DNA of 64,000 bases from Macromonas nakdongensis (GCF_002837145.1 NZ_NWMV01000027.1:1-64000); one strand, 5' to 3'; shown: positions 22,228-31,209, counted from the first letter of the stretch. Numbers and translations: made by a program. The notes: a model not told the origin generated them from the sequence alone.

Positions 22228-23343
22228 ATGGAAATTTCCGACATTTCACACCTCCACGCGCAGGTGCTCTGGGCGGCTTTTGCCGTCTCCGCCGCCTTCG
22301 GGCTGATCGCCCAACGCACCCATTTCTGCACCATGGGCGCGATCAGCGACATCGTCAACATGGGCGACTGGACCCGCATGCGCATGTGGGCCATGGCCGT
22401 GGGCGTGGCCATGCTCGGTTTCCATGGCATGGCCTGGCTGGGCTGGATCGATCCGGCCCAGACCATCTACGCCAGTGGCCGGGTGATCTGGCTCTCGGCC
22501 CTGGTGGGGGGGGGCTTGTTCGGTTTCGGCATGGTGTTGGCCTCGGGCTGTGGCAGCAAGACCCTGGTGCGCATCGGCGGCGGCAGCCTGAAATCGCTCG
22601 TGGTGTTTTTCGTCATGGGGGTCGCGGCTTTCGCCACCATGCGCGGGGTCACGGCGGTGCTGCGCGTCAACACGGTGGACCGGGTGGCCTTCGACATGGC
22701 GCCCGGCAGCGCGATTCCGGCCTGGCTGGCGGCGGCCTTCGGCTGGGCGCCGGCCCAGACCGGCCTGCTGGTGGGCGGCGGCGTCGGCCTGGCGCTGGTG
22801 CTGTGGGCGGTGGCAGGCCGGGGCTTCCGTGGTGCCTTGGACAACTGGCTGGCGGGCCTGGGCATCGGGGCGGCGGTGGCCGCCATGTGGTGGGTCACCG
22901 GGCGCCTGGGTTTCGTGGCCGAACACCCCGAGACCCTGGAGGCGGTGTTCCTCGCCACCAATTCCGGCCGCATGGAGTCGCTCACCTTCACCGCGCCCAT
23001 GGCCTACACCCTGGATTGGCTCATCTATTTCAGCGACACCTCCAAGGTGCTCACCCTGGCCGTGGTGTCGGTGTTCGGCGTGGTGCTGGGCGCATTCGCC
23101 TACGCGCTGCGGACCCGCAGCTTCCGCTGGGAAGGCTTCCGCAGCACGCAGGACACGGCCTTGCACGTGGTCGGCGCGTTGTGCATGGGTGTGGGCGGTG
23201 TCACGGCCATGGGTTGTACCGTGGGTCAGGGCCTGTCTGGCCTGTCCACCCTGAGCCTGACCAGCGTCATCGCGGTCGCCGGCATTGTGGCGGGCGCGGT
23301 CGGCGGCTTCCGCTTCCAGATGTGGCTGCTCGAACGTGAGTGA
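22228..23343 (+). CDS. YeeE/YedE family sulfur-compound transporter
   Basis: Inner-membrane protein of the YeeE/YedE family; the characterised member TsuA takes up thiosulfate. The 371-residue protein has about nine hydrophobic helices. It also has the family's three Cys-centred motifs that pass thiosulfate along: THFCTMGAISD near residue 30, LASGCGSKTLVRIGGGSLKSL near 110 and AMGCTVGQGLSG near 330. ATG 22228 gives MEISDIS; an upstream in-frame ATG region from 22204 is less likely because it would overlap the hairpin and putative -10. No TusA-like partner gene is adjacent; tcdA starts inside its stop. The exact substrate is not shown by sequence. Confidence 0.85.
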   Translation: MEISDISHLHAQVLWAAFAVSAAFGLIAQRTHFCTMGAISDIVNMGDWTRMRMWAMAVGVAMLGFHGMAWLGWIDPAQTIYASGRVIWLSALVGGGLFGFGMVLASGCGSKTLVRIGGGSLKSLVVFFVMGVAAFATMRGVTAVLRVNTVDRVAFDMAPGSAIPAWLAAAFGWAPAQTGLLVGGGVGLALVLWAVAGRGFRGALDNWLAGLGIGAAVAAMWWVTGRLGFVAEHPETLEAVFLATNSGRMESLTFTAPMAYTLDWLIYFSDTSKVLTLAVVSVFGVVLGAFAYALRTRSFRWEGFRSTQDTALHVVGALCMGVGGVTAMGCTVGQGLSGLSTLSLTSVIAVAGIVAGAVGGFRFQMWLLERE

Positions 23344-24187
23344 GTCGCTGGCCGGTGGTGTCGCGGGCGATCCCGGGTTCGAGCGCCGCTTCGGCGGCCT
23401 GCGCCGCTTGTACGGCCCCGAGGGAGCGCAGCGGATTTTCGATGCGCACGTCCTCGTCGTCGGCATCGGCGGTGTCGGCTCCTGGGCCGCGGAGGCGCTG
23501 GCGCGCAGTGGTGTGGGCTGCCTGACCCTGATCGACATGGACCACGTTGGCGAGTCCAACACCAACCGCCAGGTGCATGCGCTCACCCCGGAGTTTGGCC
23601 GCGCCAAGGTGGAGGCCATGCGCGACCGGATCGCGCTCATCAACCCGGCGGCCACGGTCCACGGCGTGGATGATTTCGTCACGCCCGACAACTGGCCGGC
23701 GCTGGCCGAGCAGGCCCTGGCCCGGGGCCGACCGCTGGCGGTGCTGGACGCCTGCGACCAGATGTCGGCCAAGGTGGCCCTGGCCGCCTGGGCGCGTCGT
23801 GTGGGCGTGCCTTTCATGACCGTGGGGGCGGCCGGGGGCAAGCGCCGCGGCGACCGGGTGGAGGTGGGCGACCTGCACGCCACCACCCACGACCCCCTGC
23901 TGGCCCAACTGCGCTACCGCCTGCGCAAGCACCACGGCGCTGCCCGCGACGGCACCATGGGCGTGGCCTGCGTGTTCAGCCGCGAGGCCGTGGCGCCGCC
24001 GGATGCCGCCTGCGCCCTGGACGGCAGCCCGGACGGCTCGCTCAATTGCCACGGTTACGGCTCCAGTGTGGCGGTGACGGCCACCTTCGGCCTGTGCGCC
24101 GCGGGTTGGCTGATGGAGCGCCTGGCGTCTGGCGAAAAATTTCCAAAAAAATCGGCCGTACTCAGAAACGATGGAAAAAAGGATTAG
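23336..24187 (+). CDS. tcdA: tRNA threonylcarbamoyladenosine dehydratase
   Basis: E1-like enzyme (CsdL/TcdA) that cyclises t6A37 of ANN-decoding tRNAs to ct6A with ATP. The 283-residue product has the ThiF/MoeB fold: ATP-binding HVLVVGIGGVGSWAAEALARSGVG near residue 40, then LIDMDHVGESNTNRQ, and VLDACDQMSAKVALAAW. The start is GTG 23336, which overlaps the end of the transporter gene by 8 bases; no ATG lies near the domain start. Two tRNA-Lys(UUU) genes, likely substrates because they carry A37, follow within 50 bases. Confidence 0.92.
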   Translation: MSESLAGGVAGDPGFERRFGGLRRLYGPEGAQRIFDAHVLVVGIGGVGSWAAEALARSGVGCLTLIDMDHVGESNTNRQVHALTPEFGRAKVEAMRDRIALINPAATVHGVDDFVTPDNWPALAEQALARGRPLAVLDACDQMSAKVALAAWARRVGVPFMTVGAAGGKRRGDRVEVGDLHATTHDPLLAQLRYRLRKHHGAARDGTMGVACVFSREAVAPPDAACALDGSPDGSLNCHGYGSSVAVTATFGLCAAGWLMERLASGEKFPKKSAVLRNDGKKD

Positions 24188-24235
24188 AATCTAAGGCTTA
24201 GCAGCAAGCAAACAGCTTGCTCAGATCTGAAAGTT

Positions 24236-24311
24236 GGGTCGTTAGCTCAGTTGGTAGAGCAGCGGACTTTTAATCCGTTGGTCGCAGGTTCGAATCCTGC
24301 ACGACCCACCA
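24236..24311 (+). tRNA. tRNA-Lys(UUU), copy 1
   Basis: 76-nt cloverleaf with acceptor GGGTCGT/ACGACCC, D-arm AGCTCAGTTGGTAGAGC, anticodon loop CTTTTAA (anticodon TTT, A37), T-arm GGTTCGAATCC and an encoded CCA. Confidence 0.97.
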
Positions 24312-24319
24312 ACCAGATC

Positions 24320-24353
24320 AAGCACTTGGTGCAGCAATGCGCGAGTGCTTTTT
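24320..24353 (+). terminator. Terminator after tRNA-Lys copy 1
   Basis: AAGCACT pairs with AGTGCTT, followed by a T-rich run. The 17-base loop region (GGTGCAGCAATGCGCG-like) is related to the loop of the terminator after copy 2, so the tRNA and its terminator were duplicated together. Confidence 0.75.
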
Positions 24354-24416
24354 CTTTCACTGAATGGCGCGGTTTGCGCGCCAGGGCACTCACCAAAGTG
24401 TCCACCGTTTACGGTC

Positions 24417-24492
24417 GGGTCGTTAGCTCAGTTGGTAGAGCAGCGGACTTTTAATCCGTTGGTCGCAGGTTCGAATCCTGCACGACCCACCA
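24417..24492 (+). tRNA. tRNA-Lys(UUU), copy 2
   Basis: Identical in all 76 bases to copy 1, including the encoded CCA; anticodon TTT. Confidence 0.97.
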
Positions 24493-24499
24493 CACACAC

Positions 24500-24535
24500 A
24501 GCACCTGGCGCAGCAATGCCCAGGTGCTTTTTTTT
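24500..24535 (+). terminator. Terminator after tRNA-Lys copy 2
   Basis: AGCACCTGG pairs with CCAGGTGCT, followed by eight T. It shares its loop with the first tRNA-Lys terminator, with compensating stem changes. Confidence 0.9.
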
Positions 24536-24584
24536 GCCCATTCCTGTCTGTAATGGAGCGGGCCCGCAGGCCCGGGCTGGGGGC

Positions 24585-24830
24585 TTACTTGTAGAAAGCC
24601 TCGACCTGGCCTTTGAGCTGGATCAGCAGGGGGCGGCCCTTGCGGTCCCGGGTCTTGCCGGCCGGCACCTTGATCCAGCCTTCGCTGACGCAGTATTCCT
24701 CCACATCGAAGCGCTCCTGGCCATTGAAGCGGATGCCGATGTCGTGCTCGAACACAGCGGGCACATGGTGCGGGCCAGGGTGGACCGAGAGGCGGTCGGG
24801 CAGGGCGGGGCGTTGGGTGGTGTCGGTCAT
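24585..24830 (-). CDS. DUF3297 family protein
   Basis: Small cytoplasmic protein (81 residues) of the DUF3297 family, of unknown function. Conserved blocks are LPDRLSVHPGPHHVPAVFEHDIGIRFNG, DVEEYCVSEGWIKVPAGKTRDRKG and the C-terminal LIQLKGQVEAFYK. ATG 24830 (MTDTTQRPALPDRLS) was chosen; an upstream in-frame GTG at 24851 would add seven residues and would run into the terminator of the tRNA-Gly gene. It is transcribed toward the tRNA-Lys genes. Confidence 0.85.
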   Translation of the reverse strand: MTDTTQRPALPDRLSVHPGPHHVPAVFEHDIGIRFNGQERFDVEEYCVSEGWIKVPAGKTRDRKGRPLLIQLKGQVEAFYK

Positions 24831-24858
24831 GGTGGGCCTGGGTGGGAGCACGGCACAT

Positions 24859-24892
24859 AAAAAAACCCGCTGTCCGGGGGGATCAACGGGTT
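24859..24892 (-). terminator. Terminator downstream of tRNA-Gly
   Basis: Read on the minus strand, AACCCG pairs with CGGGTT and is followed by seven T. It would end the tRNA-Gly transcript before the DUF3297 gene. Confidence 0.75.
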
Positions 24893-24930
24893 ACCGGTGT
24901 GCGCAGTGCTCGGGGTTGTCGGGGTCAACT

Positions 24931-25004
24931 TGGAGCGGGCGATGGGAATCGAACCCACGTTATTTGCTTGGGAAGCAAGAGTCCTACCATTGAACGACGC
25001 CCGC
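24931..25004 (-). tRNA. tRNA-Gly(CCC)
   Basis: 74-nt cloverleaf on the minus strand: acceptor GCGGGCG/CGCCCGC, T-arm GGGTTCGATTCCC, encoded CCA. The anticodon loop is TTCCCAA, so the anticodon is CCC (reads GGG). Confidence 0.95.
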
Positions 25005-25054
25005 GTGTGCCGTGATTCTATGCGAATCCAGAGGGCTTTCTGCGGCGCGCGCGC

Positions 25055-28000
25055 TCAATCCACCGACAGTTTGAGTTCGGCACGCGCACCGGTCTCGCTT
25101 TGGGGCGGCACAGCCCCCAGGAACAGGCGGGTCGCCGGCACCTGGCGGCTGGCCAGGTATTCCTTCACCGCCACGCCACGGGCCACGCCCAGGTCGCGCA
25201 TGTCGGCCTCGGTCACGGGCACCGCCGCCAGCAGCAGGGCTTCCATGTCGGCCACGGGCAGGTCTTTGGCCAGGCCCAGCAGGTTGCGCGGCTTGGTGAT
25301 GTCGGCACGGCGGTACACCTCTTTCAGCAGCGCCGGGTACTCGTCGGCGCTGACCGGCGGCAGCGCGGTGCCGTCCTGCCCGTCGCGTGCGGCGCGGCGG
25401 CGCTTTTCGGCCGCCACCATGCCGTCCAGTTTGAGGCGGCGGAAGGCCTCGCGTTCGCTGTCCAGGCGGCTGTGGCCGACCACGGTCAGTTGCAGGGCCG
25501 GTCGGTCGCCGAGGGCCTGGGCCACTTTGTCCAGGGCCTGTCGGGCTTCGGCGGACAGCGCCGCGCTGCCCGGGGCAAAGGCCACCTGCTGGAGGTCGTC
25601 GCCGCCCGAGAAGGCGCTGGCGATCAGGGCAAAGGGCGCGGTCAGGGCCTTGCCGATGAGGTTGACCACCAGCCGCACGATGATGGGACCGAGGCGGAAC
25701 TGCGGGTCGTTGAGCGAGCCGCTGATGGGCAGGTTGATGTCGATGACGCCGTTGCGATCGGCCAGCAACGCCACGGCCAGCTTGACCGGCAGGTTCGGGG
25801 CCTCGCTGCCCTCGATGCGGTCGCCAAAGCGCAGCTGGTTGAGCACGATCTGGTTGTTGGCCTTCAACTGGCCGTTCGGGTCGATGCGGTAGCTCACGTC
25901 CACGCTGAGCTTGCCGCGTTCGATGCCGTAGCCCGCGTACTTGCTGCTGTAGGGGGTCAGCGGGGGCAGTTCGAGGTCGCGCACCTGGCCGCGGATGTCC
26001 AGGGCCAGGGGCTGTGCCAGGGGGTTGAGCTGGCCCGAGATGTCCAGCGTGGCGCTGCCTTCGACGCGCCCGCGCAGGCTGAGGGCTGCCAGCGCGGGGG
26101 TGTTGCCGCTGGCGGGGCGGTTGGAGAAGGCGGCCAGGCTGCCGCTGAGTTCGCTCAGGTTGGCGCTGTAGTTGGGCTGGATGAAACGGTCGGAAAAGCG
26201 CACCCGGCCGTTGACCAGGCCGATGGGGCCGAAGTCGATCTGGGCGCTGGGGGCGGCGCTGGCCGTCGCCGTGGCGGCCGCAGGCGCGGCGGGTGTCGAC
26301 GGGGTGGCGGTGCTGGCCGGTGCTGCCGCCGGTGCAGCAGGCGCCCCGGTGCTGGCCGGCGCTGGCTGGCCGAACAGACCTTGCAGGTTGAGCCGACCCA
26401 GGGGGTCGACGATGACGCGGGCGAAGTAGTCGCTCAGCACGGTTTCGCGGATGGCGAGTTGGCGCAGCTGGCCCTGGTCCACGGCCACCGACAGGCCGCG
26501 CAGGTTCAGGGCTTTCCAGTCGAGCAGGTCTTCGGTCGGGTTGCGGGTGGTGGCCTTCAGGTCTTCGATGGCAGCGTTGCCCTGGAGCTGCAACTGGGGG
26601 CCGGTGGCCGGCAGGGCCAGGGCGAAGCTGCCGCGGTAGCTGGCGTCGGCGCGCAGCAGTTCAAAGTTCAGCACCTGGGCCAGGTAGGGTTCCAGCGCGT
26701 GCACGGGCAGGCGCTCCACCTGGAGCTGGCCGCGGACGTCCAGCGGGCTGGGGCTGCGCTGCTGGCCGGGCAGGCGCAGCTTGCCGTCCAACGCCAGGCG
26801 GCCGCCTGCGCGCTTGGGGGCGGCAATGTGCCCGGAGAAGCGCACCGGCATGGCCGCCTGCTCGGTGGCCAGGGGGCGCAGTTGGCGCAGGTCCAGTGTC
26901 AGTTGGGTGGCGTCGAGGGCGGCGCCACCGCCGACGCTGGCATCGCGCAGGTGCACCGCGCCGCCGCGGACTTGCAGTTCGTCCACCTCCACGGCCCAGG
27001 GCGGGGTCTGGGCTTGGGCCGCAGGGGTGGGGCTGGCTGTGCTGGCGGGGGCTGCAGGGAACCAGTCGTTGAACATCCAGCGCCCGTCGCTGTGGCGTTT
27101 GAGCTGGACGGTGGGGCCATCCAGCCGTACCTGTTCAATGGCCACGCTGCGTTCCAGCAGTTGCACCTGCACGGCCTTGAGCGCCAGGCTCTGCAGTCCG
27201 GCCTCGGCCTGTTTCGGAGCACCCAGGGTCAGGCCAGTCAGTGCCAGACTGGGGGCTTTGAGCGCCAGGCGGGCGGGTTTGCCGTCCTGCGCGGCCTGCC
27301 ATTGCAGGGAGGCGTCGGCGCTGAGCTGACCGCCCAGGGCCGGGCGGAGCACGTTCGCCAGGTAGGGCGCGGCCAGTTGGAGCGGCAGGCCTTCGGTGGT
27401 GAGGCGGATGTCGGCACTCTCGCCGGTGGCCTGGCCTTCCCAGGCCAGGGGGGTGCCGGCCAGGGCCAGCGAGCCCCGCAGGTCGATGGGGCGCTGGGTC
27501 GGCCAGGTGGCGTCTTTCACGTCCAGGGTGATGGCCTCGGCGCTGAGGGCGGCAGCGGGGCGTGTGCTGGCATCTGCCCAATGCACGGCGCCCTGGCGCA
27601 CTTGCACGGTGGGCAGGGTCACGGTCCAGCCGGGGGCGGTACCGGCCACCGCGGGGGCCGGTGGGGAGGGCGCGGCCGGTGCCTTGGCCGGGGTTGCTTG
27701 GAAGGCTTGTTGCAAGCGTTGCAGGTTGAGCCGCCCTTGGCCATCGCGGCGCAGGTGCAGGGTGGGACCGTCCAGGGTCAGGGCGCTCAGGCCCAGGTGG
27801 CGTTCCAGGGGGCGCACGTCGGCCAGTTGCAGGTGCAGGCGTTCCAGTCCAAACAGGGGCTGGGCAGCGGCCTGGGGGGTGAGGCGTTCTTCCAGCCGCA
27901 AGCGGCTCAGGGTGAAGTCGCCTTGGAGGCCGATGCGGGGGCTGTCCTGCTGTTCAAACGACAGCGTCAGGTCTGCGTCCACCTGCCCGCTCTGGGGGCG

Positions 28001-28738
28001 CAGCGGCCATTGGCTGGGCCAGTAGGGCAGGTAGGGGGCCAGGTCGAGGGCGGCGATACGCAGGCGGGCCTGGGTATGGCGGTCGGCCGCGAAGGGGGTG
28101 GTCTCGGCGCTGGAGTCGAAGGTGGTGCCGTTGAGCCGGAACGCCAGGTGCGGGGTGGTGACCACTTCGCGGCGCGCGCCCAGATTGCTCAGGAAGGGAA
28201 TTTGCAACTGTGTCCCCTCCACCGTGTGGCGGGCGTTGCGGGGCGTGTCGGTGAAGACGAGCTGGCCGTCGCTCAGGGCGATGTTGAACAGCGCGAAACG
28301 GGGGGGCTCTGACGGGGGTTCGTCGGGTTTCTGGAATTTGGCCAGCACGTCGTCGATGTCGTAGCGGCCCTCGCCCAGGTGGGTCAGCCGCAGCACGGGC
28401 GCCCGGACCTGCACCGCGTCGATCACCGGGGCCAGGCGCAGCAAGGACTGCAACTCGGCGTCGACATAGAGTTCGTCCACGCTCAGCAGGGGGGCGGTGT
28501 CGGTGGCACCCGGGGCGGCACCGATGCGCAGCTGCTGCAGGCGCAACTCCAGCGACCAGGGCCGCAGCGACACCTGTCCGACCTGGACCGGCCGGCCCAG
28601 GGCCTGGCTGCCCTGGGTTTCGATCGCCCAGCGCAGCAGGGGCGGCCCGCCCAGCCAGGCCAGTAGCCACAGGCCCAGCAGCGAGGCCAGGGCGATCAGG
28701 GCGCGGCGGGTCCAGCGGTGGGTGAGTAAGGTGTTCAT
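25055..28738 (-). CDS. Large AsmA-like / DUF748 protein
   Basis: A 1227-residue envelope protein with one N-terminal membrane anchor (ALIALASLLGLWLLAWLGG, about residues 14-32) and a very long periplasmic part. The anchor is followed by QGSQALGRPVQVGQVSLRPW-type text and repeated AsmA/DUF748-like units (e.g. LSVDELYVDAEL and FALFNIALSDGQLVFTD). Two Ala/Pro-rich linkers lie near residues 350 and 820. The last ~200 residues (VAFAPGSAALSAEARQALDKVA, then LTVVGHSRLDSEREA) look like a divergent OmpA-type peptidoglycan-binding domain. By analogy with AsmA-like proteins it may bridge the membranes for lipid movement; that is inference. The patatin gene lies 18 bases upstream on the same strand. Confidence 0.8.
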   Translation of the reverse strand: MNTLLTHRWTRRALIALASLLGLWLLAWLGGPPLLRWAIETQGSQALGRPVQVGQVSLRPWSLELRLQQLRIGAAPGATDTAPLLSVDELYVDAELQSLLRLAPVIDAVQVRAPVLRLTHLGEGRYDIDDVLAKFQKPDEPPSEPPRFALFNIALSDGQLVFTDTPRNARHTVEGTQLQIPFLSNLGARREVVTTPHLAFRLNGTTFDSSAETTPFAADRHTQARLRIAALDLAPYLPYWPSQWPLRPQSGQVDADLTLSFEQQDSPRIGLQGDFTLSRLRLEERLTPQAAAQPLFGLERLHLQLADVRPLERHLGLSALTLDGPTLHLRRDGQGRLNLQRLQQAFQATPAKAPAAPSPPAPAVAGTAPGWTVTLPTVQVRQGAVHWADASTRPAAALSAEAITLDVKDATWPTQRPIDLRGSLALAGTPLAWEGQATGESADIRLTTEGLPLQLAAPYLANVLRPALGGQLSADASLQWQAAQDGKPARLALKAPSLALTGLTLGAPKQAEAGLQSLALKAVQVQLLERSVAIEQVRLDGPTVQLKRHSDGRWMFNDWFPAAPASTASPTPAAQAQTPPWAVEVDELQVRGGAVHLRDASVGGGAALDATQLTLDLRQLRPLATEQAAMPVRFSGHIAAPKRAGGRLALDGKLRLPGQQRSPSPLDVRGQLQVERLPVHALEPYLAQVLNFELLRADASYRGSFALALPATGPQLQLQGNAAIEDLKATTRNPTEDLLDWKALNLRGLSVAVDQGQLRQLAIRETVLSDYFARVIVDPLGRLNLQGLFGQPAPASTGAPAAPAAAPASTATPSTPAAPAAATATASAAPSAQIDFGPIGLVNGRVRFSDRFIQPNYSANLSELSGSLAAFSNRPASGNTPALAALSLRGRVEGSATLDISGQLNPLAQPLALDIRGQVRDLELPPLTPYSSKYAGYGIERGKLSVDVSYRIDPNGQLKANNQIVLNQLRFGDRIEGSEAPNLPVKLAVALLADRNGVIDINLPISGSLNDPQFRLGPIIVRLVVNLIGKALTAPFALIASAFSGGDDLQQVAFAPGSAALSAEARQALDKVAQALGDRPALQLTVVGHSRLDSEREAFRRLKLDGMVAAEKRRRAARDGQDGTALPPVSADEYPALLKEVYRRADITKPRNLLGLAKDLPVADMEALLLAAVPVTEADMRDLGVARGVAVKEYLASRQVPATRLFLGAVPPQSETGARAELKLSVD

Positions 28739-28756
28739 GCGGTCGGTCTCGGGGGG

Positions 28757-31042
28757 TCAGGGTTTGCCCAGCAGGAAATACAGGCCAGTGTATCCCCGTG
28801 GGGCGTGAACCACGCTGAGGTACACGGGGCCGATGCCGGTGTCGGCGCCCAGGTAGAGGCTGCTGCCCCAGCGCAGGTGTTGGCGCAGGCTGTTGGCGCG
28901 TTCGCGGTCCTGGCTGTTCCAGGCGTTGCCCACTTCCAGCGTGCCGCCGACGAACAGCGCCCGGGCCACGCCGGGCTGCACCGGCAGGCGCTGGTAGTAG
29001 CCCAGGCGGGCCAGTACCAGCGCGTTGCCGGCGACCTGGCCGATGCGGTAGCCCGACAGCTGCTGGAATCCGCCCAGGGAATACTCGTCGGCCGCGCCCG
29101 GGGGCACCGCCGACGAGCGGCCCACCCGCAGGTAGGCGTTCCAGGTGTGCGGCCCGTGCGAGAAGACCTGGTTGGCGCTGGCGTCCCAGCGCACGAAGGG
29201 GGTGCGGCCCTGCTCGGTCCGGTAACGGCCGCTCTGCCATTCGGCCTGGTAGCGGTGGCCGGCCTGGGGGAAGTTGGCGTGGTCGAGCTGGTCGGACACC
29301 CAGGCCAGGCGCCAGGCGGCCTCGGTCCAGGTCTGGTTGCGCAGGCCGCCCGGGGTGTCCAGGTTGACGTAATCCAGCAGCGACTGGCGGCGCGCGCCGA
29401 ACAGGCCAAAGCGCACGTCGCCCCAGTTGCCCACCCGGCCCAGGTGCCAGCCCGCGTCCAGGCCCAGGCGCGAGGTACGGCGGCGGAACAGCGCGAAGGG
29501 GTCGCCGTCGGTGTCGAACCATTCGATCTTGCGCAGTTCGTGGTCGGCGTAGAGGCTGACGAAGCGGTCGCGGTCGGTGCCCAGCGGGTGGTACAGCTCG
29601 GTGCCGGCGGCCACGGTGGCCCCCAGTTCGAGGTGGTTGCGCCACTGCGCGCCCAGGCGGTTGACGTCGCGCCGGTTGTGGCTGATGCGCAGGCGGAAGT
29701 CGCCCTGGCCCTGGAAGTCGGTCTGCAGGTCCAGGCCAACGCGGAACTGGTTCATGCCGGCGAGGTCTTCGCGCACCTGGTAGACCAGGCCTTCGCCGCT
29801 GGCGCCGGGGGCGGGTTCGAGCCGGTAGTCCAGGCGCACGTAATCGTCCAGCGCCACCAGGCGGCGCAGGTCTTGCTCTATCAGCTCGGTGTCGGGGGCT
29901 GTGCCGGGGCGCACGTCGAGCTGGCGCTGCAGCCGCACCGCCTGCGGGCCGTCCACGCCCTCCAGTTTGACGAAGGCCAGGGTGTCGGGCAGGCCATCGA
30001 CCAGGGCCTGGTGGGTGCGTGCGCGCTGGCTGCGCCAGCGTTCGTAGGTCGGGCCGTCAACGCTGAAGCGGGCCAGCGACGCCGCCACCGCCTGGCCGTA
30101 GGCGCGGCCGGCGGCGACCAGTGCCGGGGCCTTGTCGAAGTCGCCCGAACTCAGCGAGCCCAGGTCGGGGGCCAGCAGCAGGTCCCGGCGCGTGAGGGTG
30201 GCGATGCTGCGCTGGACGTTCTGCTCGGTCAGGATGTTGATCATCTGCAGCGTCACGCCGACCGCGGTGTCCAGCGTGTCGCGCGCCGCCAGCGGGGTGC
30301 CGATGTTGACCGCGATGACGACGTCGGCGCCGAGTCGCCGGGCCACGTCCACCGGCAGGTTGTTGACCAGGCCGCCGTCGCCCAGGATGCGCCCCTGCCA
30401 GTGCAGCGGCGAGAACACGCCCGGCACCGACATGCTCGCGCGCAGCGCCGCGGCCAGGTCGCCCGAGGCCAGCAGCACCGGCTGGCCGTTTTCCATGTCG
30501 GTGGCCACGGCGCGAAAAGGGATGGGCAGGCCGTCGAAGCCGCCGAGTTGCCGGGTGTGCAGCGTCAGCCGCCGCAGCAGCAACTCCAGCGAGCGGCTGG
30601 ACACGGCCCCCTGGGGCAGGCGGAATTCGCCATCCTGGAAGCCGAGTTGCAGCACGGGAGAGAACTCGAAATCTTCCTCCTTGCGGCGTTGCGACAGTTC
30701 CTGCCGCGGCAGGCGCTGGGTGAACAGGGTGGTCCAGTCCACGCCCAGGATTTCGCGCTCCAGCGCGTCGGGCGCCAGGCCGCTGGCGTACAGCCCGCCG
30801 ATGATGGCGCCCATGGAGGTGCCCACCACCAGGTCCACCGGCACCCGAGCCTCTTCCAGGGCCTGGAGCAGGCCGACGTGGGCAAAGCCGCGGGCACCCC
30901 CGCCCGACAGCACCAGACCCACGCGCGGGCGGTCCGGTGTGTCCGCGGTGGTGGTTTGGGCCTGCGCCGGGCCAAGGGCGGACCACAGTCCGACGCCCAG
31001 GCAACAGAACGCCAACAGGTGCAGCCGAAGGGCAGCGAGCAT
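28757..31042 (-). CDS. Patatin-like phospholipase with C-terminal outer-membrane beta barrel (PlpD-like)
   Basis: A 761-residue exported protein combining a lipase domain with a BamA/TpsB-like barrel, the layout of type Vd secreted phospholipases. A signal peptide ends at GPAQAQ. The patatin domain follows with oxyanion motif GGGARGFAHVG, nucleophile GTSMG and the catalytic Asp in DGGLVNNLPVDVARRLGAD. After this come a POTRA-like region (residues ~370-430, RQLDVRPGTAPDTELIEQDLRRL) and about 330 residues of amphipathic strands. The C-terminal segment (GPVYLSVVHAPRGYTGLYFLLGKP) is barrel-like. It shares a transcription unit with the DUF748 gene, suggesting a joint role in envelope lipid handling. 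Confidence 0.88.
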   Translation of the reverse strand: MLAALRLHLLAFCCLGVGLWSALGPAQAQTTTADTPDRPRVGLVLSGGGARGFAHVGLLQALEEARVPVDLVVGTSMGAIIGGLYASGLAPDALEREILGVDWTTLFTQRLPRQELSQRRKEEDFEFSPVLQLGFQDGEFRLPQGAVSSRSLELLLRRLTLHTRQLGGFDGLPIPFRAVATDMENGQPVLLASGDLAAALRASMSVPGVFSPLHWQGRILGDGGLVNNLPVDVARRLGADVVIAVNIGTPLAARDTLDTAVGVTLQMINILTEQNVQRSIATLTRRDLLLAPDLGSLSSGDFDKAPALVAAGRAYGQAVAASLARFSVDGPTYERWRSQRARTHQALVDGLPDTLAFVKLEGVDGPQAVRLQRQLDVRPGTAPDTELIEQDLRRLVALDDYVRLDYRLEPAPGASGEGLVYQVREDLAGMNQFRVGLDLQTDFQGQGDFRLRISHNRRDVNRLGAQWRNHLELGATVAAGTELYHPLGTDRDRFVSLYADHELRKIEWFDTDGDPFALFRRRTSRLGLDAGWHLGRVGNWGDVRFGLFGARRQSLLDYVNLDTPGGLRNQTWTEAAWRLAWVSDQLDHANFPQAGHRYQAEWQSGRYRTEQGRTPFVRWDASANQVFSHGPHTWNAYLRVGRSSAVPPGAADEYSLGGFQQLSGYRIGQVAGNALVLARLGYYQRLPVQPGVARALFVGGTLEVGNAWNSQDRERANSLRQHLRWGSSLYLGADTGIGPVYLSVVHAPRGYTGLYFLLGKP

Positions 31043-31170
31043 GACAACCTCAAAGCATGAAACGGCTCCGAGTGTACGTGGGCCTGGCGCCGTGCACCGT
31101 GTCGGAGCGGTGTCACTTGGGCGTCAATTTCGGGCCTGTGGGGGGCTGGCGGCGGGGGTAATCCCTTATC

Positions 31171-31187
31171 AGAAAAAACGGTTTTCT
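31171..31187. promoter_or_regulatory. Inverted repeat in the divergent patatin/liv promoter region
   Basis: AGAAAA-aacgg-TTTTCT lies in the 200-base region between the patatin gene and livG, where both promoters must be. No -35/-10 pair could be assigned with confidence. Confidence 0.3.
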
Positions 31188-31209
31188 CCCCACAATGGCT
31201 CCACAACGT

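Noticed and set aside
24251-24454. 67-residue ORF crossing the tRNA-Lys genes
   Set aside because: Arises from the tRNA sequence itself.
25100-28312. 1070-residue open frame on the plus strand
   Set aside because: Antisense to the DUF748 gene. Low-complexity Gly/Gln/Val composition and no start context; the minus-strand frame has an anchor and domains.
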